64,000 nucleotides of DNA from Agromyces mediolanus (GCF_023715325.1 NZ_JAMBNX010000004.1:1-64000), one strand, 5' to 3'. Counted from the stretch's first letter, positions 33,753 through 42,477 are shown. Numbers and translations are program-made. Notes: generated by a model not told the origin, from the sequence alone.

Positions 33753-34426
33753 CCGAGATCGTCGGGGCCGATCACGCCACCGCCGGGCCGGCCTCCATCG
33801 CCCAGGGCGTGTACGGCGCCCGCGGAAACCTCGAGCTCCTCGCCTGCGACGCCGACGACGGCCTCTGGGTGTTCTGGTTCAATGCCGACCACGACGAGGA
33901 CCCGCTGCAGACCCCCGAGGTGCCGCCGGGCCGCTGGAGCGCCGGGCTGCGGTTCGCTGCGGGCACGCGCTATCTCGACGCGCAGATCGTGCAGTCACCG
34001 ATCGGCCCGAACCACCTGGAGGTGCTCGCCCTCGACGCCGAGGGCGCGCTGCAGAGCTGGTACTGGTCGCCAGAGGCGGCCTTCGTCCGGCGCGAGGCGG
34101 ATGCCGCGAGCGACGTCGCCCGCTTCCGCCTCGACGATCCCGCCCACGACGGGACGCTCCGCGTGGCGACGCTCGGTCGCGACGGCCGGGCTCCGGCGTT
34201 CGAGTCCGCCCCGCTCCCCTACCCCGAGCGCAGTTGGCACCCCGCGAGCGAGGGCCCGCCGCTCCACGACGAGCGCGCCGGGCGCCTACTCGGCGAGCTC
34301 GGCGCCCTGCAGCGGGCGCTGCCGGGCACCGCCCGCTCGGCGGCGTCGACCCGGCACGGCGGCACGGTCGAGCTCGTCTGGCGCGAACACGACGGCCTCC
34401 TGCGCCACCGCGGCGTGCCGGCCTGA
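33749..34426 (+). CDS. beta-propeller-like protein of unknown function
   Basis: About 225 residues, no signal peptide. It contains four blade-like units with a common pattern LE(V/L)LA.D.DG.L..(F)W (NLELLACDADDGLWVFWFN; HLEVLALDAEGALQSWYWSP; TLRVATLGRDGRAPAF; TVELVWREHDGLLRHRG), similar in style to sugar-binding lectin propellers. A start at 33719 is possible, but the codons from 33719 to 33748 are AT-rich and coincide with the decamer repeats, so I prefer the ATG at 33749. It is the only rightward gene between the two leftward operons. A sugar-sensing role is a guess. Confidence 0.55.
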   Translation: MTEIVGADHATAGPASIAQGVYGARGNLELLACDADDGLWVFWFNADHDEDPLQTPEVPPGRWSAGLRFAAGTRYLDAQIVQSPIGPNHLEVLALDAEGALQSWYWSPEAAFVRREADAASDVARFRLDDPAHDGTLRVATLGRDGRAPAFESAPLPYPERSWHPASEGPPLHDERAGRLLGELGALQRALPGTARSAASTRHGGTVELVWREHDGLLRHRGVPA

Positions 34427-34481
34427 GCGGGCGGAATCCGCGTGAGCGGTGCACGAGTGCCTCGCAAGCGGCGGGCGCCGA

Positions 34482-34511
34482 CGAGGGGCCGGGCGCCCGC
34501 CCGGCCCCTCG
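34482..34511. terminator. bidirectional terminator hairpin
   Basis: CGAGGGGCCGGGCG (34482-34495) is complementary to 34498-34511, giving a very GC-rich hairpin between the convergent propeller and NodB-like genes. The stem ends 4 bp before the NodB-like stop codon. Confidence 0.75.
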
Positions 34512-34515
34512 CACG

Positions 34516-35196
34516 CTAGTTGATGCGGTGGATCATCGTGTTGGCGAACTGGTAGCGGTAGCCGGCATCCCGCACCGCCTGATCGTGACGCGGGCTCTGC
34601 CCGTACGACGAGCCGTGCAGCCAGACGAACGCCGGTGCCTCCTGGCCGGTGACCGCCTCGAGCTGGCGCTTCGACTCGACCACCTCGCGCTCGAGGTCGG
34701 CGTCGGAGAAGACCCCGTCGAAGCCCTCGTGGTGCGCCGTGTGCGGGAACACGACGTGCCGCTTCGAGATCTCGGCCACCTCGTCCCAGTTCATCGCGAT
34801 GCGGCCGCCCTTCGTGTCCTCCTCGACGAGCGAGATCCAGTGCGCCCGGGCGAACGCCTCCTGGTGCTCGGGCTCGCAATCCACGAAGGACGTGGCGATC
34901 GGGAACCAGCCGGTGAGGCCGAGCTCGTCGCAGAGCGGGGCGGCGACCGTCACCGAGTTCCGGTACCCCTCGTAGAACACGGGGATGACGCCCGGCTTGT
35001 CCTTGTGCCAGGTGCCGGTCTCGAAGAGCCGGTCGAGGTCGTCGAGGGTCACCGGCGCGTAGTCGCGGGCGAAGCCGGCGAGCTCCTTCGCCAGCTCGTC
35101 CCGGGCCCCGCGCGGCGTGGAGTGATAGTTCACGACGCGGATGAAGTGACCGCGCTGCAGTTGCTCGCGCTGCGCGTCGAACGAGGGCCGGGTCAT
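34516..35196 (-). CDS. NodB/polysaccharide-deacetylase-like protein lacking the catalytic Asp
   Basis: A 226-residue protein with a NodB-like (beta/alpha)7 outline. Motif 2 is visible as HTAHHEGF, and a GWFPIATSFVDC strand precedes it. Motif 1, normally TFDDG, reads VFYEG (about residue 71), so the general-base Asp is replaced by Tyr and the metal-binding Asp by Glu. There is no signal peptide, unlike most NodB enzymes, suggesting intracellular action on an imported sugar or a changed reaction. ATG with GAAGGA upstream; it overlaps the preceding gene (ATGA) and is the last gene of the ABC-transporter operon. Confidence 0.65.
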   Translation of the reverse strand: MTRPSFDAQREQLQRGHFIRVVNYHSTPRGARDELAKELAGFARDYAPVTLDDLDRLFETGTWHKDKPGVIPVFYEGYRNSVTVAAPLCDELGLTGWFPIATSFVDCEPEHQEAFARAHWISLVEEDTKGGRIAMNWDEVAEISKRHVVFPHTAHHEGFDGVFSDADLEREVVESKRQLEAVTGQEAPAFVWLHGSSYGQSPRHDQAVRDAGYRYQFANTMIHRIN

Positions 35197-35570
35197 GCGT
35201 GGGATCCTTCCGTGCCGGACGCGGGGTCCGAGATGGGCGCCGCACCGGGCGCGAAATGGGTGTACGCGAGCACCTGCATCGCGGTGATGACGGCGCCCTC
35301 GTCGTCGTTGCGCGCCCACGGCACGAGCTCGGCCGAGTAGCGCTCGAAGACCTCGGCGAAGGCGCGGCCCTCGGCGAGCTGAGCCGCGGTCGCGGCCTCC
35401 GGAATGGCGCCGCGCTCGTCGGCGAGGCCGAGCACCATCGGGATGCCCTCGCGCTCGAGCCGGCGGTCGTGGCAGGCGCGCATGAGGCCGAGGATGTCGC
35501 CGGCCGCGAGGAGCTCGGCCGCGCTCGGCTCGCCCTCGTGGGCGCTCGGCCCGGACACGGTTGCTGACAT
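35193..35570 (-). CDS. small protein of unknown function in the sugar operon
   Basis: A 125-residue protein not recognised. It is helical, rich in Ala and Glu (ELLAAGDILGLMRACHDRRL; LAEGRAFAEVFERYSAELVP), with no signal peptide or membrane segment. It starts 8 bp after the aldolase stop and overlaps the NodB-like gene by ATGA. The tight coupling suggests that it works with that protein, perhaps as a partner subunit. Confidence 0.6.
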   Translation of the reverse strand: MSATVSGPSAHEGEPSAAELLAAGDILGLMRACHDRRLEREGIPMVLGLADERGAIPEAATAAQLAEGRAFAEVFERYSAELVPWARNDDEGAVITAMQVLAYTHFAPGAAPISDPASGTEGSHA

Positions 35571-35578
35571 GGGTGGTC

Positions 35579-36418
35579 CTAACTCTGGGGATCGATCGGG
35601 GAGGAGATGACGGCGAGGAGGTGCGCGACGCGCTCGGCGATCGCCTCGCGGGCCGCGGCGAGCGCCGCCCGCGGGTCGGTGCTCGCGCCGAGCGTCGCAC
35701 GCAGTGCGTCGGAGTAGGCGGCCGACAGCTGCGTGCCGACGTTGACCTTGCGGATGCCGGCCGCCACCGCCGAGCGGATGCCCGCATCGGCGACGCCGGA
35801 GGATCCGTGCAGCACGAGCGGCACGGGCACCGCCGCCGCGAGCCGGGCGATGAGCGCGTCGTCGGGGCGAGCCGTGCGGTCGGTCATCGCGTGCGAGGTG
35901 CCGACCGCGACCGCGAGGCCGTCGACGCCGGTCGCGGCGACGAAGGCGGCGGCCTCGGCGGGATCGGTGCGGACGCCCGGCGCGTGCGCCCCGTCCTTGC
36001 CGCCGATCTCGCCGAGCTCGGCCTCGATCCACAGCCCGGCGGCGCGACCGAACGCGGCCACCCGGGCGGTCTCGGCGACGTTCTGCTCGAACGGCAGCCG
36101 GGAGGCGTCGAACATGGCCGAGCCGAAACCGAGCTCGGCGGACTCGCGCACGAGCGCCTCGGACTCGCAGTGGTCGAGGTGCAGCGCGACCGGTACCGCG
36201 GCGCCCTCGGCGAGCCGGCGGCAGGCCGCCGCGATGGGTGCGAGGCCGCCATGGAAGCGCACGGCGTTGTGGCTCACCGAGAGCAGCACGGGCAGCCCGG
36301 CACGCTCGGCGCCGGCGACGATGCCCTCGGCGTACTCGAGGGTGATGACGTTGAAGGCCGCGATCGAGGGCAGGCTCGCGCCCAGCCCCGCGACCAGGCG
36401 GGAGGTCGGGGTCAGCAT
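35579..36418 (-). CDS. class II (zinc) ketose-bisphosphate aldolase
   Basis: A 279-residue class II aldolase of the fructose/tagatose-bisphosphate family. Zinc ligands are the His of ALHLDHCES, the His of VGTSHAM and the His of LVLHGSSG; the Glu of EAELGEIGGKDG and the phosphate loop KVNVGTQLSAAY are also present. It would split a ketose bisphosphate made by one of the PfkB kinases. ATG start overlaps the DeoR gene by 7 bp. Substrate unknown, as the sugar specificity loop is not diagnostic. Confidence 0.88.
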   Translation of the reverse strand: MLTPTSRLVAGLGASLPSIAAFNVITLEYAEGIVAGAERAGLPVLLSVSHNAVRFHGGLAPIAAACRRLAEGAAVPVALHLDHCESEALVRESAELGFGSAMFDASRLPFEQNVAETARVAAFGRAAGLWIEAELGEIGGKDGAHAPGVRTDPAEAAAFVAATGVDGLAVAVGTSHAMTDRTARPDDALIARLAAAVPVPLVLHGSSGVADAGIRSAVAAGIRKVNVGTQLSAAYSDALRATLGASTDPRAALAAAREAIAERVAHLLAVISSPIDPQS

Positions 36419-37203
36419 GTCTCGACGGTCACCCCGGCTTCGCGCAGACGCTCCAGCACCCCGGCATCCGCGCCGTCGTCGACGATGAGGCGCGAGATCC
36501 CGCTCGTCGGGACGAGCTTCGCCGGCCCCCGCTTCGCGAGCTTCGAGTGGTCGGCGAGCACCGTGAGCCGCACGGCGGAGGAGGCGAGCGAGCGGTCGGT
36601 CTGGGTCTCCGAGAGGTTCGTGCCCGTCACGCCCATCTCCGGGTCGACGCCGAACGCGCCGGTGAACGCCTGATCGATGCCGAACTCGTCGAGCCCCGAG
36701 ATCGTGAGGTGCCCGAGCAGGCTCATCTCCTGCCGCCGCAGGAGCCCGCCGAGCACGATGATGTCGGTGTCGGGGAACTGGGCGAGGCGGCTGACCACGG
36801 TCAGGCTGTTCGTGAGCACCGTGAGCCCCGGCACCGAGCCGAGGAAGGGCAGCATGGCCTCGGTCGTGGTGCCGCCGGTGATGAGCACCGTCGAGTTCGG
36901 CTGCACGTGCGCGGCGGCGGCGCGGCCGATGCGCTTCTTCTCCTCGGCATAGGCGGTCTCACGGAGCGGCCGGAGCGGCTCGACGTCGTCCTCGACCTGC
37001 GCGGCGCCGCCGTGCACGCGCTCGATGAGCCCGCGATCCTGCAGCTCGTTCAGATCGCGCCGCACGGTCGAGGTGCTGACGCCGAGCAGCTTCGCCATCT
37101 CGTTGACGGAGCCCGCGCCGTAGGTGCGGATGTAGTTGAGCAGCTCGCGCTGTCGCTTCGGCCCGATCAAGGGCTCAGTACCCGGCTGCACGATCCACCT
37201 CAT
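36412..37203 (-). CDS. DeoR-family transcriptional regulator
   Basis: A 263-residue regulator. The N-terminal helix-turn-helix is KRQRELLNYIRTYGAGSVNE followed by LLGVSTSTVRRDLNELQDRG, and the C-terminal sugar-phosphate-binding domain shows TVLITGGTTTEAMLPFL, DIIVLGGLLRR and TVLADHSKLAKRG. DeoR proteins sense phosphorylated sugars and usually repress catabolic operons. The ATG overlaps the hydroxyacid dehydrogenase end by 29 bp; a GTG four codons later is an alternative. As the only regulator in the cluster it is the likely binder of the decamer repeats at 33.7 and 41.5 kb. Confidence 0.88.
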   Translation of the reverse strand: MRWIVQPGTEPLIGPKRQRELLNYIRTYGAGSVNEMAKLLGVSTSTVRRDLNELQDRGLIERVHGGAAQVEDDVEPLRPLRETAYAEEKKRIGRAAAAHVQPNSTVLITGGTTTEAMLPFLGSVPGLTVLTNSLTVVSRLAQFPDTDIIVLGGLLRRQEMSLLGHLTISGLDEFGIDQAFTGAFGVDPEMGVTGTNLSETQTDRSLASSAVRLTVLADHSKLAKRGPAKLVPTSGISRLIVDDGADAGVLERLREAGVTVETC

Positions 37204-38182
37204 TCACCAGCGGCCGACGCTCGGCCAGTCGAGTCACGTTCTCGACCACGAGATCGAGCGTTTGTGCATGGTACAGCGGCGCGAGTCCCGCGACGTGCGG
37301 CGTGATCAGCGCGCCGGGTTCCGACCACCAGAGCGAGTCGGCGCCGAGCGGCTCCTCGTCGAAGACGTCGAGCGCCACCCCCGCGATGCGACCGGAGCGC
37401 AGCCCCGCGAGCAGCGCGGCCTCGTCGACGATGCCGCCGCGCGCGATGTTGACGACGTACGCCCCCTCGGGCAGCAGACCCAGTTCGCGCTCACCGATCA
37501 GCCCGCGGGTCTCCTCGGTGAGCGGCACCACGACGACGAGGAAGTCGCTCTGCGCGAGCACCTCGTCGAGCCGGTCGATCGGGAACAGCTCGGCCGGGTC
37601 GTCGGCGGCGGCACGGCGACCGGTGTCGAACTTCTCGCCGCCCTGCTGGCGGGTCCCCGAGCGGCTGACGCCGAGCACCCGCAGGCCGAGCACCTCCGCG
37701 AGCCGGGAGATCTCGCGACCGATCCGGCCGTAGCCGACGATGCCGACCGTCGCGCCGGCGAGCTGCCGCGGGGTCAGCGTCGCGAGGCGCTCCGCGTTCG
37801 ACGGCCAGCTGCGCTCGGCGCGATGCCGTTCGATGCGAGGCATCCGGTGCGCGAGCTCGAGGATCGCCATCATCGCGTACTCGGCCATCGGCACCGGGGC
37901 GATGCCCCCGAGCGTCGCGATCGGTATGCCGCTCGCCCAGAGCGAGGTGCCGCGCACGTGGTCGACCCCCGAGGTGTCGAGCTGCACGCCGCGGAGCGCC
38001 GGCACCGCGGCGGCATCCGGGAACCAGTCGCCCGTGTGCAGCAGCTCGATGCGGCCGAGCGTCTCGGCCGGCACCTCGGCGCCGGACTCCGCCCGCACGA
38101 TCTCGATCCCGGGCACACGGCGAGCGAGCTCGTCGAACCAGGCGTCGGGCAGCGGCAGCGTGCAGAGATAGCTGATGGTCAC
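37175..38182 (-). CDS. D-isomer-specific 2-hydroxyacid dehydrogenase
   Basis: A 335-residue NAD(P)-dependent dehydrogenase. The cofactor motif is VGIVGYGRIGREI (near residue 150); catalytic residues lie in VNIARGGIVDEAALL (Arg), DVFDEEPLG (Glu region) and LITPHVAGLAPL (His). It converts a 2-hydroxy acid and a 2-keto acid into each other and may oxidise or reduce an intermediate from the sugar or sugar acid. GTG start overlapping the permease stop (GTGA), fifth-position neighbour of DeoR. Its place inside the transporter operon shows co-regulation. Confidence 0.88.
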   Translation of the reverse strand: MTISYLCTLPLPDAWFDELARRVPGIEIVRAESGAEVPAETLGRIELLHTGDWFPDAAAVPALRGVQLDTSGVDHVRGTSLWASGIPIATLGGIAPVPMAEYAMMAILELAHRMPRIERHRAERSWPSNAERLATLTPRQLAGATVGIVGYGRIGREISRLAEVLGLRVLGVSRSGTRQQGGEKFDTGRRAAADDPAELFPIDRLDEVLAQSDFLVVVVPLTEETRGLIGERELGLLPEGAYVVNIARGGIVDEAALLAGLRSGRIAGVALDVFDEEPLGADSLWWSEPGALITPHVAGLAPLYHAQTLDLVVENVTRLAERRPLVNEVDRAAGY

Positions 38183-39087
38183 TTGATTCCACTCCTCGCG
38201 AAGCCCTGGACGAAGTATCGCTGGAAGAACACGAACAGCAGCACCATCGGCAGCACCGCGATGAGCGAGAGCGCCATGATCGCGTTGTAGTCCGGCGAGG
38301 TCTGGTTCTTCAGGTACAGCAGACCGATCGGCAGGGTGAACAGCTCGTTGTCCTTCAGCGCGATGAGCGGCCAGGCGAAGTCGTTCCAGCTGCCGAGCAG
38401 GGTGAGCAGCGTCAGCACCGCGATGAGCGGCTTGCAGAGCGGCAGCACCACCTGCACGAAGATGCGCAGCTGGCCGGCGCCGTCGATGCGGGCCGCCTCG
38501 ATCACCTCGTCGGGGATGGAGAGGAAGAACTGCCTGGCGAGGAAGATGCCGAACGCGGCGGCCGCGCCGGGCAGGATGACGCCCCAGTACGTGCCGTAGA
38601 TGCCGAGGCCGGAGACGAGCTTGAACTGCGCGACCATGATCGCCTGCACGGGGATCATCATCGTCGCGAGCCCGAGCAGGAAGACGCCGTTGCGGCCGCG
38701 GAAGCGGAGCCTGGCGAACGCGTAGCCGGCGAGCAGGTTCACGATGACCGTGAGCGCGGTGACGAAGCCGCCGATCACGACCGAGTTGCCGAACCAGTCG
38801 AGCACCGGCACCCGGTCGAACACCTTCGCGAAGTTCTCGAGCGTCAGCGTGCTCGGCCAGAGCCGGAGCCCCGGCTCGAAGACCTCGCCGCGCGGCGAGA
38901 AGGCCACGACGAGCATCCAGTACAGGGGGAAGATGACGATGAGCGCGACGAGGGCGACGAGGATCGTTCGCCAGACGATGCCCTTGCGCTCGCTCGAGTA
39001 CCGGCGGCGGCGCTGCACGCGGGCGGCGCCGCGCGGGCCGAGCAGTTCGGCGTCGGCGATCTCGAGCACCGAGGTGGTCTGTGCCAC
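38179..39087 (-). CDS. sugar ABC transporter permease (MalG-like)
   Basis: A 302-residue inner-membrane permease of the carbohydrate uptake type 1 family with six helices (ILVALVALIVIFPLYWMLVV; GLATMMIPVQAIMVAQF; ALSLIAVLPMVLLFVFF). The ATPase-docking EAA loop is EVIEAARIDGAGQLRIFVQV. It pairs with the next upstream permease. GTG start, 9 bp after the partner's stop. No ATPase gene is in the cluster, so a shared MsiK-type ATPase is probably used. Confidence 0.92.
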   Translation of the reverse strand: MAQTTSVLEIADAELLGPRGAARVQRRRRYSSERKGIVWRTILVALVALIVIFPLYWMLVVAFSPRGEVFEPGLRLWPSTLTLENFAKVFDRVPVLDWFGNSVVIGGFVTALTVIVNLLAGYAFARLRFRGRNGVFLLGLATMMIPVQAIMVAQFKLVSGLGIYGTYWGVILPGAAAAFGIFLARQFFLSIPDEVIEAARIDGAGQLRIFVQVVLPLCKPLIAVLTLLTLLGSWNDFAWPLIALKDNELFTLPIGLLYLKNQTSPDYNAIMALSLIAVLPMVLLFVFFQRYFVQGFARSGIK

Positions 39088-39096
39088 GATGCGCTC

Positions 39097-40038
39097 CTAT
39101 TCCACGAGGTCTCGGGTGCGGTTCGTCTTCCACTGGATGTAGGTGAAGACGAGGGTGATGAGCAGGATGACGATGCCGATCGCGGCGCCGTAGCCCTGCT
39201 CGCGGATCTGGAAGCCGTTCCGATACGCGTAGGTGACGAGCACCGAGGTCGAGTTGCCCGGGCCGCCTCCGGTCATCACGAAGATGAGGTCGAAGACCTG
39301 GAAGGAGGCGATGACGTTCATGATCAGCAGGAAGAAGGTGGAGGGGCCGACGAGCGGCACCGTCACCGAGCGGAACTGCTGCCACTTGCTCGCGCCGTCG
39401 ATGCGCGCGGCCTCGTAGAGCTCCGGCGAGATCGACTGGAGCCCGGCCAGGTAGATGATCATGTTGAATCCGAGCCGCAGCCAGATCGCCGCGATGACGA
39501 CGGAGATCATCGCCGGGGTGCCCTGCGACTGCCAGCCGATGGCGTCGAGTCCGAGCGTCTGCAGCACCTTGTTCACGAGGCCGTTGGACTCGTAGAAGAG
39601 GATGACCGCGATCATGCCCGATGCGACGCCCGAGATCACCATGGGCAGCACGATCAGGGTGCGGAAGAGTCCGCGAGCGGGGATGACCGAGTTCAGCAGC
39701 ACGGCGAGGCCGAGGCCGCCGGCGAGCTCGATGGGTACGGTCGCGACCGTGAAGACGACGGTGTTCGCGAGGCTCTGCCAGAACACGGGGTCGGCGAGGA
39801 GCTTCGCGTAGTTGGCGGCGCCGACCCACTCGGGGTCGCCGAAGCCCTTCGTCTCCTGGAAGGAGAGGATGAGCGCCCAGACGATCGGGATGAAGAGGAA
39901 GAGCGACATCAGCACGAGGTTCGGCGCGACGAACCCCCAGCCGACGAGCGACTCCTTGAACCGGGCGGCGCGACGCGCCGCCCGCGGCCGGGGCGACGCG
40001 CTCGCGCGCTCCCGGCCGCGGGCGGTCAGAGCGGTCAT
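39097..40038 (-). CDS. sugar ABC transporter permease (MalF-like)
   Basis: A 313-residue permease with six helices (GWGFVAPNLVLMSLFLFIPI; VVFTVATVPIELAGGLGLAV; GIVILLITLVFTYIQW) and the EAA loop ELYEAARIDGASKWQQFRSV. It forms the translocation channel with the MalG-like protein. The ATG overlaps the stop of the binding-protein gene (TAATG), so expression is coupled. The N-terminal 35 residues are Arg/Ala-rich and cytoplasmic. Confidence 0.92.
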   Translation of the reverse strand: MTALTARGRERASASPRPRAARRAARFKESLVGWGFVAPNLVLMSLFLFIPIVWALILSFQETKGFGDPEWVGAANYAKLLADPVFWQSLANTVVFTVATVPIELAGGLGLAVLLNSVIPARGLFRTLIVLPMVISGVASGMIAVILFYESNGLVNKVLQTLGLDAIGWQSQGTPAMISVVIAAIWLRLGFNMIIYLAGLQSISPELYEAARIDGASKWQQFRSVTVPLVGPSTFFLLIMNVIASFQVFDLIFVMTGGGPGNSTSVLVTYAYRNGFQIREQGYGAAIGIVILLITLVFTYIQWKTNRTRDLVE

Positions 40039-41336
40039 TACTTCGCCGCCTCCTCGATCGCGGCCGAGAGGTTCGCGAGCGTGTCCGCCGTCGACTGGCC
40101 GCCGATGAAGGCCGCCTCGAGCTGGTCCTGCAGGGCGGTGTTGATGGCCGCCATCGCCGGGGAGGTGAGCTGCTTCACGTCGCTCGGCTCGATCGTCGCG
40201 GCCTGGTCGACGAAGACGGGCATCACGTCGGGGCGGATCTTGAACTGCACGGCGTCGCCCTCGAGGTCGAGGCGGGTCGGCAGCTCGTTGGTGTTCGCGC
40301 AGAACTCCGACATGGCGTCGGCCGAGACCATGAACTTCAGGAACTCGGCGGCGAGCTCGGGGTTCTTCGTGCCCTTCGTCGCGACGAGGGCGTTGCCGCC
40401 GAGGTCGGTCGCGCCGCGCTCGTCGCGGGGCATCGGGATGGCCGTCCAGTCGAACTTCGCGAGGCTGTCGATGTCGGGCACGAGGAAGGAGCCGACGAAG
40501 GCCATCGCCGCGGTGCCCTCGGTGAAGAGCGAGTCGGCGTAGACGGTGCCCTTGGTGGAGCTCGTCGGCGGCACCCACTGCTGGTCGAAGAAGCTCTTCG
40601 TGAAGTCGAGCGCCTTCGCCCCTTCCGGCGAGTCGATCGTCGCGGTGTCGCCGTCGAGGAAGGTGCCGTCGGCCTGGAAGAGCCAGCTCAGCCAGCGGGG
40701 CGCGCCGCCGAGCTGCCAGTTGTAGACGAAGGGGTACTTGTCGGCGGGCAGCGCCGAGCGGAGCTCTCCGGCGACCGCGGCGAACTCGTCCCAGGTCCAG
40801 GCGTCGTCCTGCGTCGTCGGCAGCGAGGCCGGGTCGATGCCGGCATCCGTCAGCATCTGAGTGTTGATGAGGAGGGCCGAGACGTCGGTCTGGTGCGGCA
40901 CGCCGTAGGGCACGCCCTCGTAGGAGACGGCCTCCCACATCGCCGGGGTGAACTCGGCGACCTCGTCGTCGCTGAACGAGTCGCTGAGGTCGAGGAGCTG
41001 GTCCTGGCTGGAGTAGACGCCGAGGTTGCCGTAGTCGACCCGGAAGATGTCGGGCGCGTCGCCCGAGGCGAGCTGTGCGTCGATGTTCGAGAACATCTGG
41101 TCGTAGGGGACGACGTTCAGCTTCACGTCGGTGCCCTCGTGCTCGGCCTCGAACTGGGCGATGAGGTCCTTGAACGTGGTCTCCTCGGACTCGCTGCCCC
41201 AGGTCGTGAACGTCAGCGTCTGATCGCCGCCGTCACCTGAGCCGCCTCCGCCGAAGCCCGCGCACCCCGACAGCACCAGGGTGCTCGCGGCCACGAGGCC
41301 GACTGCGCCGAAGAGGCGCCCAGAGCTCTGTTTCAC
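40038..41336 (-). CDS. sugar ABC transporter solute-binding lipoprotein
   Basis: A 432-residue family 1 extracellular solute-binding protein. Signal peptide LFGAVGLVAASTLVLSGC ends in a lipobox Cys, so the protein is lipid-anchored outside the membrane. The mature chain starts with a Gly/Ser linker, then TLTFTTWGSESEETTFKDLI, typical of MalE-like sugar binders. It captures the oligosaccharide or sugar fed to the intracellular enzymes. GTG start with AAGGAG upstream. First gene of the eight-gene leftward operon; the shared promoter region upstream holds the decamer repeats. Confidence 0.92.
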   Translation of the reverse strand: MKQSSGRLFGAVGLVAASTLVLSGCAGFGGGGSGDGGDQTLTFTTWGSESEETTFKDLIAQFEAEHEGTDVKLNVVPYDQMFSNIDAQLASGDAPDIFRVDYGNLGVYSSQDQLLDLSDSFSDDEVAEFTPAMWEAVSYEGVPYGVPHQTDVSALLINTQMLTDAGIDPASLPTTQDDAWTWDEFAAVAGELRSALPADKYPFVYNWQLGGAPRWLSWLFQADGTFLDGDTATIDSPEGAKALDFTKSFFDQQWVPPTSSTKGTVYADSLFTEGTAAMAFVGSFLVPDIDSLAKFDWTAIPMPRDERGATDLGGNALVATKGTKNPELAAEFLKFMVSADAMSEFCANTNELPTRLDLEGDAVQFKIRPDVMPVFVDQAATIEPSDVKQLTSPAMAAINTALQDQLEAAFIGGQSTADTLANLSAAIEEAAK

Positions 41337-41458
41337 GCTTCGATCTCCTTCGTTGTGATCGGATGCCTCGTCGATGCGGCATCCCGGCACAGCTTCCATG
41401 CTGGGCCATCTGTGATCGGACGCGGCCTCGATGCTGCGCTGCGTCTCTCGGTCCTGGC

Positions 41459-41545
41459 AGTATTCAACAATAGTCTGAATTCGTCAATAGCTTTCATTCT
41501 TTGCTCATTTCTGATTGACTTTGCTCGAATTGCCGCAATCGGCGG
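41459..41545. promoter_or_regulatory. AT-rich divergent promoter with decamer repeats (candidate DeoR operator 1)
   Basis: This is the only strongly AT-rich stretch in the cluster. CTTTGCTC occurs at 41499-41506 and 41519-41526, 20 bp apart. Read on the minus strand the region is a run of related decamers: GAGCAAAGTC, AATCAGAAAT, GAGCAAAGAA. The region lies between the solute-binding gene (minus) and the SIS gene (plus) and can control both. Similar decamers lie at 33719-33752. Confidence 0.55.
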
Positions 41546-41568
41546 CGACAAGTCAGGAAGCACGCGAG

Positions 41569-42477
41569 ATGAACGAACCCATCGCCGAGCCGGCCGCGAT
41601 CACCCGGGCGGAGCTCACGAGCCAGCCCGAGATGTGGGCCCGAGCCATCGAACTCGACCCGCAGCACCGGGCTCTCCTGCCCGGACCCGACGAGAAGGTC
41701 CTCATCGTCGGCTGCGGCACCTCGTACTACATCGGCGACGCCTACGCGTATCTGCGCAACGACGCGGGCCTGCCGCGCACCCGGGCCGCGATCCCCAGCG
41801 AACTGCCCTGGATCGAGGACGACGAGCACCTCGTCGTGATCTCCCGCTCCGGCACCACGGCCGACGTCGTCGAGTTCGTCGAGCGCTACCGCGACACCCA
41901 CACGATCACCGCGATCATCGGCGACACCGACACGCCGCTCGGCCGCCTCTGCGCCGACCGCACCGTGCACCTCGGCTTCGCCGACGAGCAGTCGATCGTG
42001 CAGACCCGCTTCGCGACCACCGGACTCACCGCGCTGCGCGCCTCGATCGGCCTCGCCGGCGAGCAGCTCGTCGCCGACGGCCGCACCGCACTCGCCGCCG
42101 AGCTGCCCATGGCGCCGGCCGAGATCGAGCACATCGTCTTCCTCGGCCACCGCTGGAGCGTCGGCATCGCGCAGGAGGCCGCGCTCAAGATCCGTGAATC
42201 CGCCGGATTCTGGACCGAGGCGTACTCGATGTGGGAGTACCAGCACGGCCCGATCTCGTGCGCCGGACCCAACACCCTCGTCTGGTTCCTCGGCGAGGCC
42301 CCGGAGGTCATCGTCGACGATGTGCGCTCGACCGGCGCCACGAGCTACGTGAACGGGCTCGACCCGCAGGCGAACCTGCCGCTCGTGCACCGCCTGGCGG
42401 TCGAGCTCGCCACGCTGCGGGGCCGCAACCCCGACACGCCGCCGTTCCTCAACCGTTCGGTCCTGGTCACCGACTGA
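41569..42477 (+). CDS. SIS-domain sugar-phosphate isomerase/deaminase (AgaS/FrlB-like)
   Basis: A 302-residue protein with two SIS domains (VLIVGCGTSYYIGDAYAYL; LVVISRSGTTADVVEFV; IVFLGHRWSVGIAQEAALKI; EAYSMWEYQHGPIS). This is the fold of GlmS isomerase domains, AgaS and fructosamine deglycases, which handle amino-sugar or ketose phosphates. Within the cluster it would supply a ketose phosphate for the PfkB kinase and class II aldolase. ATG with AGGAAG upstream. First gene of the rightward operon; the next ATG overlaps its stop (TGATG). Confidence 0.88.
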   Translation: MNEPIAEPAAITRAELTSQPEMWARAIELDPQHRALLPGPDEKVLIVGCGTSYYIGDAYAYLRNDAGLPRTRAAIPSELPWIEDDEHLVVISRSGTTADVVEFVERYRDTHTITAIIGDTDTPLGRLCADRTVHLGFADEQSIVQTRFATTGLTALRASIGLAGEQLVADGRTALAAELPMAPAEIEHIVFLGHRWSVGIAQEAALKIRESAGFWTEAYSMWEYQHGPISCAGPNTLVWFLGEAPEVIVDDVRSTGATSYVNGLDPQANLPLVHRLAVELATLRGRNPDTPPFLNRSVLVTD

